Below, piece after piece: positions 24,534-35,299 of a stretch of 64,000 nt of DNA. Made by a program: the position numbers and the translations under genes. Numbering within the stretch: position 1 is the first letter of the stretch; the number at the start of each line of letters is the position of its first letter. The stretch lies in the NCBI GenBank assembly GCA_963556695.1, contig CAUWAG010000003.1, positions 6,076,001 to 6,140,000 on the forward strand, given 5' to 3'. The notes beneath the pieces were generated by a model that worked only from the letters and a program-made list of their open reading frames with translations, ran no database searches and was not told the origin of the DNA. Source of the stretch: Anthostomella pinea (Eukaryota; Ascomycota; Sordariomycetes; Xylariales; Xylariaceae).

Positions 24534-27500
24534 TCAAGTGCTTTGGTCTCGAATAAGTGCCTGCATCATCTCATCAGCCTGCATCGCCATGTCGATATCC
24601 GCGGCACCATACATGGTGACGGACGGGCCAGCGGCTGCAGACCGGTTCGCTGGCTCGCGCTTCACCTTCGGTGCAGCATCAGCCGCGTGCGCGGGACCAG
24701 GCAGTCCAGACTCGGTCTCGTGTCCGGGAGAGGGAGCTGAAGGGACGCCATCCGCATCCTCAGCCGCCTCGGAGTGCGAGATGCCCAGAACAGGTGCAAA
24801 CATTCTGTCGCCTAGGAGTATGACGTTGTTAACTTGCTTTCGCATCTCAAGTTCCTGGGGCGACATTCTTGCCCGACGATCTACTGTTTGTCCCACTGAC
24901 TGGGCGTTAGAAAGACGAAATCTCAAGAGGGCCGATACGCATACTTACCAAAAACACCCATGTAATCACGGAACACGGCGTCGAAGATCTCGGCCGTCGA
25001 GTCGATCATAGTCTGTTGGACATTTCGGCACATGCCTTGCAGCCTTGCCTTGACCGTGTCCGTGGCCTGGCGGAACATGGTAGAGCGATGACTCTCCACA
25101 TGATTGCCCATTGCCAACTTCATGCGATTATACTGTCCCATTCCTCGCTCCATCGCGCATCGGTCGTAGACGTCCTGCATCACCGCACCGATGACCGGGG
25201 TGAACTCTCGACTGGCCTCGCGTTGGAGTTCGGTGATTCTAGAGCCCAGGCTGTTCGGCAACTCGTCCAGAGTCCGCATGTATGCCACAATCTGGTTGGA
25301 CAAAGTGACCAGACTGCTGACATTGGTGTGGCGCTCCTCAGCACGCTTCTTCGCGGTCCGTTGGAACTCGTTCAAGTTGGCATTCGTCTGTTTGGCGAAA
25401 TCCTTGAGAATTTTTGGCAGTCGACGCTGGAAGGCTCGCTCCCATCCATTCGCCAAGTTCCGAGAAATTGGGTCGAAGAGCTCCTGATTGAAATCACGCG
25501 GGCCAGACGCGCCAGAATAAACACCTTCGCGGCGAACAGTTGCCTTGTAAGTCGACCAGTACATGCCGCCCGCGGGTCGAGGCGCTCCCCAGCCGTTAGC
25601 TGTAGCCGGAGCAGCAGCGATCGCTGCGGGTATCGATGAATCGAACGACGTGTAGACTTGTTCGTCCAGTGCCTCCTCGATCGAATGGATCGCCTCCGCA
25701 ACAGAGTCACGAAAGCCCTGTGCCATCAAAGTCAACTAACATACACCAAATTTGAATTTCAAACACGATCTTCCTATGAATATAGCATGAGGGAGACGCC
25801 CTTTGCTATGGAATGTGATCAGAGCTCAGGATAACATACCTGCTCCAATTGGTTAAGAAGCTTCCGCAGAAAATGCTCTTCTCGTCGCTTCTCCACGTCT
25901 GTCAAGTGAGATTCGGTACCGTTACTCGCGGACCAAAGCTTCAAGGAATTGACAAGCTGTGTCAGATCATTCAGCAGTCGGCGGCAGTGGCTAGCTCGTC
26001 CGGCCTCTGTTAGCTTCTTTGCATGCTCTTGGAGTTTGGGGACTTCTGTATCCTCGACGGACAAGAATCCATGGGCTTGGAAATCATCCTTGACGAGTCG
26101 TCCAGTGAGCTTTTGATAAGCTCGACTGCTGACGCAGAACACCGGCAAGGTACGAGCAACTTCATCATAGTCGCGGACGTCTTGATCGGGATCGAACGTT
26201 GTGTCGTCTTCCTCTGCGGCATTCTCTTGATCCAACCTGAATGTTTTAGTTAGCACAAGGTCAATTGAAATGACACAACGCCAAGGTCGACAATCGCGAA
26301 GCATTGGTGAGAGGTGAGATGCAATCTTACTCTTTGATGCCCATTGCAAAGTCCTGCTTGATAGCGCCACGGGAGTATTCGTTGCGGCCCTTGACACATA
26401 CAGCCTTGATTTCTGCGAGAATTACTTCTCGCTCCTGCTGGGCAGTTTCCATGTCCTTGCGGAACCCGGCGATCTGACCATCAATGGCTCGTCTCTCTTC
26501 GCGGATCTGTCTTCGTTGGGCCTTGATCGATGCAATCATCTTTTCGACATCCTCTTCGGTGAGAGGCGTGCGATTCGGGTCTGACTGTGAGTTTTCCTTA
26601 TCACTCAAGTCAAGATCCGAATCATTCATGTCATCATCCACATCAGATGAATCAAGATTCTTGCGGGTTCTCGATGGTCCTCCGGCGCGTTTGCGCTTCT
26701 TGGGATTGTCAGGGGGCGCATAGACAGTCTTGCCATCGGCAATCTTGGACTCAAGGTCTTCCCAGACATCTGTTTTGGTCTCGCAATCGTCGAGCTGGTC
26801 AGCAAGGACCAACTTGGTTTCTTTCAGGCTGGCGATTCGGTACCGAAGCGAAGCTCTCTTGTTCTCCAATCGTTCGGCTCTCTCCCATGAGTCGGAGGTT
26901 TCTTCCTCGAGGCCAAGACTTTCGGCAGCCTCGGTGATAGAGATGTCGTCAGTCTTGGAGCAGATGAAGCTGACAGCCGAGTATGTACCATCATACTTGA
27001 GCTGTCGCTTGAAAGAGTCGCCCAGCAATGACTTGGCTGTCTTATCATCGACAGCACGGTTGATCGGGGCCACAATCCATAATCCAGTGCAAGACTTCAT
27101 GTAGTTGGCCGCGACAGCCGCGCGAGCAGCATTGGAGTCTTGGACACCGGGCTATCCGGTTAGCAATAAGTCTCATATGTGTGACCAGGACTGGGAAACT
27201 TACCAGGTCAACAATGACAGCGCCGGTAGAGAGGGCATTCGCCTTGGTGAAGATTCGCACCACCTTGATCAGGGGCCAGTACTCCATGGGGATATCACGC
27301 TTCTTTTCACCAATCGACTTCTCCTTGCTGTCAACATAGTGCTGCATTCGGCGGTACAGGTCTTGTGCAACCTCTTCCTTGAGCACCTTGAAACTACCTA
27401 GAACGCCGCGAACTGCAGGTTCCTCGGCAAGGCTCTTGGCATCGGCTCTGGCGAGCATTTCCTTGGTCTTTTGCGGATAGACGGCCTTGACTTTGGCGTA

Positions 27501-28297
27501 GGCAATGCCGGCATCACTGTCGGGGTTGGTGCAATCGCGCGAAATGTCACCGTTGCCGTCAAGAAGGTCGCTATACAAGGTCGCAAGCTCCTTGGCCCAG
27601 TCCGAGGCAGAGATGAATTCAATCTCAGCTCGGTACAGTTCGCTCGGGTCATCCGAGTAGTTGAACGAGATTTCAGTGGGCGATGCTGTACAGGCCCGCA
27701 GGCAGTTGGTGGGTAGCAGTCTAGACATCTGTTAGTACGATGCCTGGAACTGTACCTATGCCGTGGGGTGATTCAGTACCTTTCTTCGTCCAGAAGGGCG
27801 TTGATGACAGAGCTCTTGCCAGCGCCGGTATTGCCAACAACACCGACGACGGTGCGGGTGGGCTTTGCACGATCTCGTAGCTCCTGGATGGTCTTGAACC
27901 ACGCGTCGACATCGGGGCTATCGAAGGTCTCCAGCGCGTTTCTTACTCTGTCGAGGAGGTGCATGCCGACAGTGACGCCCGTCTCGAGGACCTCGGGAGA
28001 ATCCTGGGTGACCAGGCGCTCGAGGTAGTTGGTCTCCTCGGGTTGATTGTCTGCATCTTGGTCTGCATCTTCGTCATGGCTCGGACCCAGCTTGTCGGCA
28101 CCCGCAGGCTTTGCGCTCAGAGACGGCGCATCGGGGTCGGGCTTGATGCCGCCGTTTGCGCCATTCGCGGGACGCTGCATGTACTGCTGGTAACGTGGTA
28201 CATCGGACAAGGGTGAGCCTCGGTCTGGCCGTTCCGGCTTGACAAAGGCATTGTTGGCCTGGCCGGGGTCAGGCTTAACCGGTCGATGCGGGTCCAT
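24534..28297 (-). CDS. Dynamin-superfamily nuclear GTPase, SLIP-GC-like (1127 aa, six exons)
   Basis: This is a large GTPase resembling vertebrate nuclear GTPase SLIP-GC and its fungal relatives; its cellular role in fungi is not known to me. Exons are 28297-27780, 27720-27204, 27151-26331, 26236-25840, 25717-24949 and 24895-24534, summing to 3384 nt with all phases consistent. The P-loop GNTGAGKSS lies at about residues 154-162. It is followed by NALLDEERLLPTNCLRACTA (switch I), the G3 box DLPGVQD (about 344) and SKTD (G4). Middle segments are predicted coiled coil (LENKRASLRYRIASLKETK; EKMIASIKAQRRQIREERR). An acidic/basic linker carries PKKRKRAGGPSR, a likely nuclear localisation signal. 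The C-terminal helical region includes NLANGWERAFQRRLPKILKD. The start at 28297 (MDPHRPVKPDPGQ) is preferred over an upstream non-ATG extension. An acceptor giving F-V-G-Q was used for exon 6. Confidence 0.88.
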
Positions 28298-30587
28298 TGC
28301 GTGAATAGGCCGGTCGGCTGGGTAGCATTGGTAAGTAGCAGTTCGGAAGTGATTGGATGGTACCACAAGTGAGGAGTGGTGAGTATTTCCAGAGGTCACC
28401 GTGACAACGCCAATCGAGGACAGGTGCAGGGTTGGTGACCACGTCAGTAGATGCGCGACCGAGAAAGCGCAGTGCCAGAATCGATTTTTGACGATGCAAA
28501 TGTGAATGCACGAGCATGGGTTTGACTGTAGTTGTGAGGGAGTGGAAGTGTACCGGCGGGTGAAACAAATAATGAGAGAAGGTGCGCGCAGGTGAAGAAG
28601 GAGTGAATATGGCCCTTGCCGTCTGGAGGAAGGACCTGTGCGAGCCAAGGGGAGGTGATCCTCGTGGCCCGAAACGCAGACGATTTGGTTGCCGTCGAGA
28701 AAGCTGTTCCCTCTCCCTGTGCCGAGTATGGATTATTCACTAGCTTGGAGCGCGTTCCCAGCCCGGCTTTCCGGGGATGTGATGTGGGGATCTCGTGACG
28801 CGTCTAAGACGCGCCGTTTTCTAATTTCTCTTTAGCTGAGATGGAGGGGCAGTGGGGTTTCTTAGGTGCTAGTTGACGTCAGTGCACTTACCGCCGCTAA
28901 TGGAACTTAATAAGTTATCGCCCCTATCTACGGCTGCCCGTAGCATTCAGGGTTGGCAGTCAGGCAGTATACCTCAGGCATCAGGTTGGCAAGCCTGTAA
29001 TCAGGAAATGAATGGAAATCTCATTGGAAAAAGAAAATGGCCAGTGATATGTGGATATGGTGCATGCCCGGCAAACGACGTTGTCATTATCACACACGCC
29101 TGGTCGAGCAAGCAAAAAGCTCCCTTCCTTCACCTCGTGCCCCTTTGACGTCAAAATAGCAGGATACTTAAACTCTTGCTAGGTATACTCAAATAGCATC
29201 AACGGTAACTTGTGGAAAGTCCATTCTCTCTTAGTACCAGCAACTAAAAAAATGGGTACATGGCCTATTGCTGCATCTTTTAGCAGATACAGCAGGTGCG
29301 CAGATGCAGGCAAGGAGTCGATATCTGGTGATCTACCAGGCCTGGACATAAGAATGTCCCTTGTCATGAAAGGGGCACACCGAGGAAGATTCGATACACG
29401 AGTTATGCCAATCATCAATCCCCTCTGATGTTATCTGAATTATGTTGTTCTACGTCTGCAAGTGGAAGAGAGCTGTGCCGAGGAATAGGGTTACCTTCCA
29501 TTATGTATTCCTCGAGGACTGTATGGCGAAATATGGTAATACTCGCACGCCTTCTCACACTCCTGCGATCATAGAAGATTTATGACTGGCTAACAAATTG
29601 TCCAACTTTTCCGGCTTGTCGTCATCCCCCACCAACGGCAGCCACATGACGCCAGCCATTAGGTACAAAGACGTGGTCTTGACCATGTCGCCATCGGCTG
29701 ATACACAAGGTGGCCCTCATGCAGCAGTAGCAAGACACCACCATGTCGCCATCACAGTCGCATTCCGCTACCAGATCTGAAGTCCATCCCAGAGCAGCAA
29801 TGACGGATGAAAAAGCTCGATCCGTGCCTGATCTCGCCCCCTCATTCGCACACAGCCCGTCTATATCCGATCCAATGTGACTGCATGCGTTGGCACAACA
29901 GCGCAACGCTACGACGCTGTAAAGCAGACCTTCCCGTTCCGAAGGGAACATGGCAAAACAGGAGTGTCGTGAATACAGCCAATATGGGAGTCGTCGCCGT
30001 TCCCAGTGGCTGTGACTAACAGATTCACACGTTGTATTTACCCGGTCCAGTGATTCTGCCCACCATGATCTCACGACGATCCGCATTGGATCTCGCATGC
30101 TCCCCGCAATCATCCGGCCCCTGCAGCAGAATGCTTGTTTCCTCCCTAAGATGGAGTATGCATGTGCTGCGACTCTAGCCGCGCGTTCTGGAGTGGCCAA
30201 GCCGCTTCTCCGAACCAGATCTAGATGGGCCACAGCCTGGAGTGACTGGCTGGAAGCCGTAGGAGCCAGATCTCTGCCCATCTCGGCACTGGTCGCCATG
30301 ACTGGGAGGCACCATTATCCATCAGTTCCCCTGGACTTCAGCTCGGGTGTGGTGGCAGTAGTGGATTGGATTTCTATATGACTCTATCCAGCCCGTCGAG
30401 TCGATCTACCTGCGCCTCCTTTCCAGTAGCTTTTAGCCGAAGTCCCACTGTCAACTGCCAGGAGTCCAGAGTATTTAAGAGGCCAGAGTACGGGCACAAA
30501 AGCGATAGGAAGAAGAAGCCATAAAGGAGTGTTGAATAGCAGAGTCGTCTGAGGTGAACAGTCCCAAAGCCGTAGTCACCCACCGCC
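28298..30587. other. Divergent intergenic region (GTPase minus, GH16 plus)
   Basis: No supported gene is present. The minus-strand frame at 29622-30299 has no recognisable domain. A TATA-like GTATTTAAGAGG (30471-30482), about 110 bp before the GH16 ATG, is a plausible core promoter element. Confidence 0.5.
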
Positions 30588-31874
30588 ATGGGGAAGACTC
30601 CAGAATACCACCGCCTCTGGACCATCCTGACAGTCCTCATCTTCTCCCCGGTCTCTGTGCTCGCCCAGAACTACCCACTAGTCCCAGACTCGAGATGTAA
30701 CTGCTTCCGGACCAACACCACCACATCCCACTACTTCAAAAACCACAAGTTCTTCGACTTCAGAGATTTGTCCCAATACGCCCGCGTGCCGGCTCCAATA
30801 GTGACCGCCGAGGGCAGCGCCGCCGCCCCCGTCACAAACGCCTACTTCGAGGGCCCGGCATGGACGAGCACCTGGTCCATCCAGACCTGGAACAATAGCG
30901 CGCAGCTGGGCGGCAGTGACTCGGACGGCGCGGCCACGGGCAGCGACGCGTCGGTGCTGATGGTGAACTCGGCCAACAACATCTACATCCAGCACAACGA
31001 CGATTTGAACGCCAAGTCCAACACCTACATGGTGCTGCGCACCGTCCGCCACGACAGCTTCCAGTCCGCGGCCGAGATCGATTCCGTCTCGGCCGACTAC
31101 CAGTACCTATCCATCCGCATGCTAGCGCGCACCCGCGGCGCACCGGGTGCCATCACAGCCATGTTCACCTACCACAGAGCCGACCAGCAGTCGCAGGTGC
31201 AGGAATCCGACCTCGAGATCCGCACCAGCGACCCCAAGTCCGCCATCCACTACACGAACCAGCCGTCGTACAACGCCTCGGGCGCGGTCCCGCAGGCGAC
31301 GCGCAACGTCAGCAGGCCGGGCGCCCTGGACTGGTCGCAGTGGCATTACCACCGCATGGACTGGGCGCCCGGGTCCAGCAGCTGGTTCGTCGACGGGCAG
31401 CTCGTGTCGTCGATCCAGTTCCAGACGCCCAAGGACCTCAGTAGCGTCGTGTTCAACGCGTGGAGCGACGGCGGCACCTGGAGCGGCAACATGAGCGTCA
31501 ATACCACTGCCGAGATGCAGATCCAGTGGATCGAGCTCGTGTATAACAACACGGATACCACCAACACCACGTCTCCCGGCGCCCCTGCCAGGCGAGGAGT
31601 CACCGGCTTCCCAGCTTTCCCTGGCCAGCAGCTGCAGAACAAGCCGACAAACTCTTCCTCTTGCGCCAACGTCTGCAGCATCGACCAGACATCGAAAGTC
31701 GGCACCCCTGTCCTGATCTCGCAGCCTCAGGGTAAGGGTTTCCCCCTTTTCCCTTCTTCTCGTCGTATTCTTTCCTCCTAACGAAGTACCGTACCCAGCA
31801 GCTGACATCCCGTCCTCGGCGCAGGCACCCAGATCCCCGGCAGCGGCCAAAGTCCTGTAAAATTTAGGTTTTAA
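30588..31874 (+). CDS. Secreted glycoside hydrolase family 16 protein (about 397 aa)
   Basis: This is a concanavalin-A-like GH16 enzyme that probably acts on beta-glucans of the cell wall or environment. The N-terminus has a signal peptide ending near SPVSVLAQ. The GH16 catalytic motif E-x-D-x-E is seen as VQESDLEIRT (E206, D208, E210). It is followed by the family's WSQWHYHRMDWAPGSSSWF and VDGQ strand, then FNAWSDGGTWSGNMS. Many N-x-S/T sequons support secretion. Exon 1 is 30588-31731 and the donor is G|GTAAGG. I end the gene with exon 2 at 31825-31874, giving GTQIPGSGQSPVKFRF. An alternative acceptor near 31799 would give a different short tail. The final exon is therefore uncertain, while the catalytic domain is not. 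Confidence 0.88.
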
Positions 31875-32278
31875 ATGGAAAATAGATTGAATTGTGTTCT
31901 GCGGGCTCTGCGGCGAAGTTGCGCTGGGAAACTGTAGAATGGGTGCGACAACTGTGCAGTCGGCACGACGTGCAAGTATCAAAATGACTCTTATTCGCAG
32001 TGTATGGATGTAAAGGGCCTGACAGTGTACAGGTGGAGCTCTTCGGTCGGCTGCGGCGCGCAATGCTGGGAGATTGGTATGGCTGTCGCGAATATAGATG
32101 TGGAAATCTCCGCCACTGCGGCGCCATGCATGCTTAGACTTCGTATGGCAGGAGTGCAAGCCTATAAACGCGGTTCCAGAGCTCGGGCAAAAATAAAGAG
32201 AAATAAATATATAACATTCTTACTTTTATAATAGGCTTACTTTTATATAATAAATATGTAACTATTAAGGCTTTAACG
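31875..32278. other. Intergenic, entering AT-rich island
   Basis: This is the 3' flank of the GH16 gene. GC content drops sharply from about 32190 onward, at the boundary of the transposon island. No gene is seen. Confidence 0.5.
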
Positions 32279-32280
32279 TA

Positions 32281-34401
32281 GATGACAAGCGAGCGGCAAT
32301 TACAAGCGAACGGCAACTTCTTACTAACCTCTTAACTGCCATGTCAAATAACTTAATCACAATGTGTAAGCAGTCGGGTGGCTCACAGGTGTGCTGTAGC
32401 ACGCTTCTAGGGGTGACAAGGCTGACAAGGCTGACAGCAGCACTGAAAGGAAGGAACAGCCTGGAAGCGGGCTTTGAGCCTTAGTGTATCTGGAACAAGG
32501 GATCTTTACCCTCCGGATCAAAGGCTGGGCATTGCTTTGAAGTTGGTATGTGTATTTAGTACCTGAACAGGTCCCAAGACCCAAGGGTAGATCCGCACCC
32601 AGAATGTAAGCAACATGATGACCTGAACCACTGAACCGATCTTTTCCATATAATGCATTCAATTCAATTCAATCAATCGGATTTCTCTTCCTCAGATGTT
32701 TCTATCTCTATTGTACAAGTTTGCGCATTATGGCCAGTGTTGCCGCAAACGCCACACCGTCGCTCACGCGCTGCTGCCCTTCTTGGACGACGACTATCTT
32801 CATCTATTTCTTGTCTTGCCAGCTCAGTACTATCCTTTATAGCATGAAGACTTACTGTATTTTTAACAAAGAGTATTCCTCTTTTTATTAGACATTTGTT
32901 TCTTATTCTCTGGCATTTACTTAATAAGTGATTAGCCTCCTCTAGCTCACAGACCTGGGAATCAACCAAAGTGACCTTGTGCATAAGACCGTATGTAGCC
33001 TTTAAAAACGAGTTCAACACATCAATTATTAATGTAGGTGAGCTTTCTTGGTGATTTCTAACTCAATTTCAGATATAAACCAATTAGTTTACCGCTTCGT
33101 TAATAGTGATAGGTATCTTTAAAGTCCAAATAGTGGGTGGCAGATTGGTGTCTGGCGACGGTGTTTATATGACAGTGACAGCATCCAGCTTTGAAATGAC
33201 ACTTTCTGGGCCAAAAGAAACAAAGCTAGTGGCATTAAAACCTGCTCAGATGTTTCCTGGCGTCATAGCAGCGTTATGTGCTTCATAAAACGTTGTAAGA
33301 AAGTCTTCTTTTAAAACATGAGTTATATAACACCGGATGAGATCCTCAATTATGCGACTATAAGCTCGTTTGAGCGGGCTAAAACAGCCGATATCTAAAG
33401 GCTGGAGCCTGTGTGATGAGTGGGCAGGTATATAAAGGGTAATGATACCATTGTTCTGACAATAATTCTCAAAGACCTGGGAATGGTGGCTTTCGTGACA
33501 TCTAGGATGAGGAGGTGTTTACCGGCGGTCATACACGGTCTGGTATACTTGTTGAAACGCTGAATCCATTTCAAACCGATCTCATTTGTAGTCTATCCAT
33601 TGTCAGACACGGCCACCTTCTAATCGCGTGGTAATGTCGTGTTGCAATACCATAATGCGAGGTGGGTTTTGCTCTATAAAATGATGAATGACGGGACCAC
33701 CCAACCATTAGCATTAATAACAGAGATTGTTGTTGACCATTCTCTATTACCTTACTGAGCTTGTTTAGGCCTGTCACGTCTTTCGGCACTTATAACGACT
33801 ATGCCAGACCTAATAAAGCCCATCATAAACCAAGTCTCATCAAAAGTTATAAATATCCGTGTCTTAGAACCATGTTTTGCGATTGCTGCTGTAATGTCGA
33901 ACCTACGCGCGATAAACGTCTAGATCTTTGTTCAAAACCCTCTGATAGTTCATCCTTCAATAAAAATGCGTCTGAAAGCCTGGTATGCGTTTAATGAAGT
34001 TCCGCGTCCAGTTCTTTCTAATGCGTCCAGTCCCACGTGCTGCCAATAATTGATTTGCTATATCTTCAATATAACTGTGCCGGGATGGAAATGCTCGCGT
34101 ATCCAGGTCAAGAATGAAGGGAAGAATAGCATTCTCTTTGGAAACTGCAAGTTTTAAAGTATTGGGCATGCGGTCGCGTCGTGATGGCATTCCTTTGATT
34201 CTATTGCTCAAAATAGAACAAGGGATGTTAAAGAGTTTCGCAAGCTGAGATATAGAAATATGGGGTTCACATCGTTTAACATGGACAGCTCGCTGTAAGT
34301 CTGATTCGTCAAAACGCGGTGCCATTATTGTTGGAAGAGATATAATGGTCTGAATCGTGTTGGTTGGAAAGTTCATGACAAGTGCCAACTCGCTTGTCAG
34401 C
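32281..34401 (-). mobile_element. Degenerate pogo/Fot-type Tc1-mariner DNA transposon, 2121 bp
   Basis: The ends are imperfect inverted repeats: left GATGACAAGCGAG(C)GGCA at 32281, and right, read in reverse complement, GCTGACAAGCGAGTTGGCA ending at 34401. Both are flanked by TA (32279-32280 and 34402-34403), the expected mariner target duplication. The interior carries the remains of a pogo-family transposase on the minus strand. AT-rich decay and multiple stops show it is inactive. Confidence 0.8.
32673..34325 (-). pseudogene. Broken pogo/Fot-family transposase
   Basis: The N-terminus is intact from MAPRFDESDLQRAV (ATG at 34325) through a psq/HTH part (ISISQLAKLFNIPCSILSNR) and a CENP-B-type DNA-binding part (FPSRHSYIEDIANQLLAARG, KNWTRNFIKRIPGFQT). 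It stops just after 33960. The DDE catalytic core between about 33020 and 33950 is fragmented by many stops. The C-terminal piece (33020-32673) ends with a CGVCGNTGHNAQTC zinc knuckle typical of fungal elements of this group. Decay is consistent with C:G-to-T:A mutation. It is not functional. Confidence 0.8.
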
Positions 34402-34407
34402 TACATT

Positions 34408-34640
34408 AGCCGTACTAGTTACGCAATTATACTTACTAGCCTTTCAATGTCCGCGGCTGGCTTTAAGGCTTTATAAAAGCTTTAAAAGCAGCTAATAAAG
34501 TATTTATTAAGTTTACGGCTAGTTTAAAGGCTTTAACCTTTAAGTTAGCCGTATCTTTAACAGCTTTATATATATATATAAAAGACTTTTATTACGAACT
34601 TTAATAAGGCTTTTAAGTATGTAAAAAGGTATAAAGTATA
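34408..34640. repeat. Left arm of a long AT-rich inverted repeat
   Basis: The sequence CCGCGGCTGGCTTTAAGGCT (about 34451 onward), continuing through TTATTACGAACTTTAATAAGGC near 34590, matches the reverse complement of about 41560-41750 with scattered substitutions and indels. The outer limit is approximate. The pogo-type element abuts it at 34403. Confidence 0.75.
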
Positions 34641-34963
34641 ATAAAAATTCTTTATATTAACGTTTTTATAACCTTTGAATTTTTAACTTTTTAATATATT
34701 TAAATTAATTAAATCATTTATATGATAAAAGCCGTAGATTTTAAACTTACACGGTTTTTTTATTACAGTAATTTTTACAATAATACGACGATGATATTAT
34801 GTTATAATAATATATTCTTGAATTTAAATTAAACATTAACATTTTAATTTATTATGATTGTTTTCAATATACGTTTTACCATTTTTTACCGATTATTATT
34901 ACGTCAAGTTTATAGTATTGATCTATTATTTCTTTTATATATATTTAATATAATTTATATAAT

Positions 34964-35174
34964 TGTCACGATGAGCGTACTGATGAGCTGGGGCATGGCC
35001 GGCAGCAAGCAGCTATTACTCTATTGACAAGAATATCAAGACTAGAGAAGAAAGGAAGAGAAAGAGAGATAGGTACAGGGGAGGTTGCCCCTTTAAAGGG
35101 ATCCTCTGATCAGATCCTTCCCTTATTGGGAAGTATCGGCTTGTCATGTGGGAAGGTCTGTGCAGGCCGTCACA
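34964..35174 (-). repeat. 3' LTR (left copy) of the chromovirus
   Basis: This copy is 211 bp with TG...CA ends and is about 90% identical by eye to the copy at 41014. A 5-bp flank ATAAT precedes it. Confidence 0.9.
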
Positions 35175-35299
35175 CTACTCCGCCCCTTATTAGAGTCGGT
35201 TTATGACGATGATTTCTTCTGAGTTCTCCTTACTCTTTGCGCAGAGCCTCTTATAGGCAGGTTGTCTTCCTTATGATCAGTTAGGTCCTGATCATCAGT

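Noticed and set aside
29622..30299. 225-codon minus-strand open frame upstream of GH16
   Set aside because: It has no family motifs and is rich in Cys, Arg and Trp without pattern. It lies in a promoter region between two well-supported genes.
31122..32159. 345-codon antisense frame across GH16
   Set aside because: It is the shadow of the sense GH16 exon, with an Arg/Ala/Val-rich composition typical of antisense GC-rich codons.
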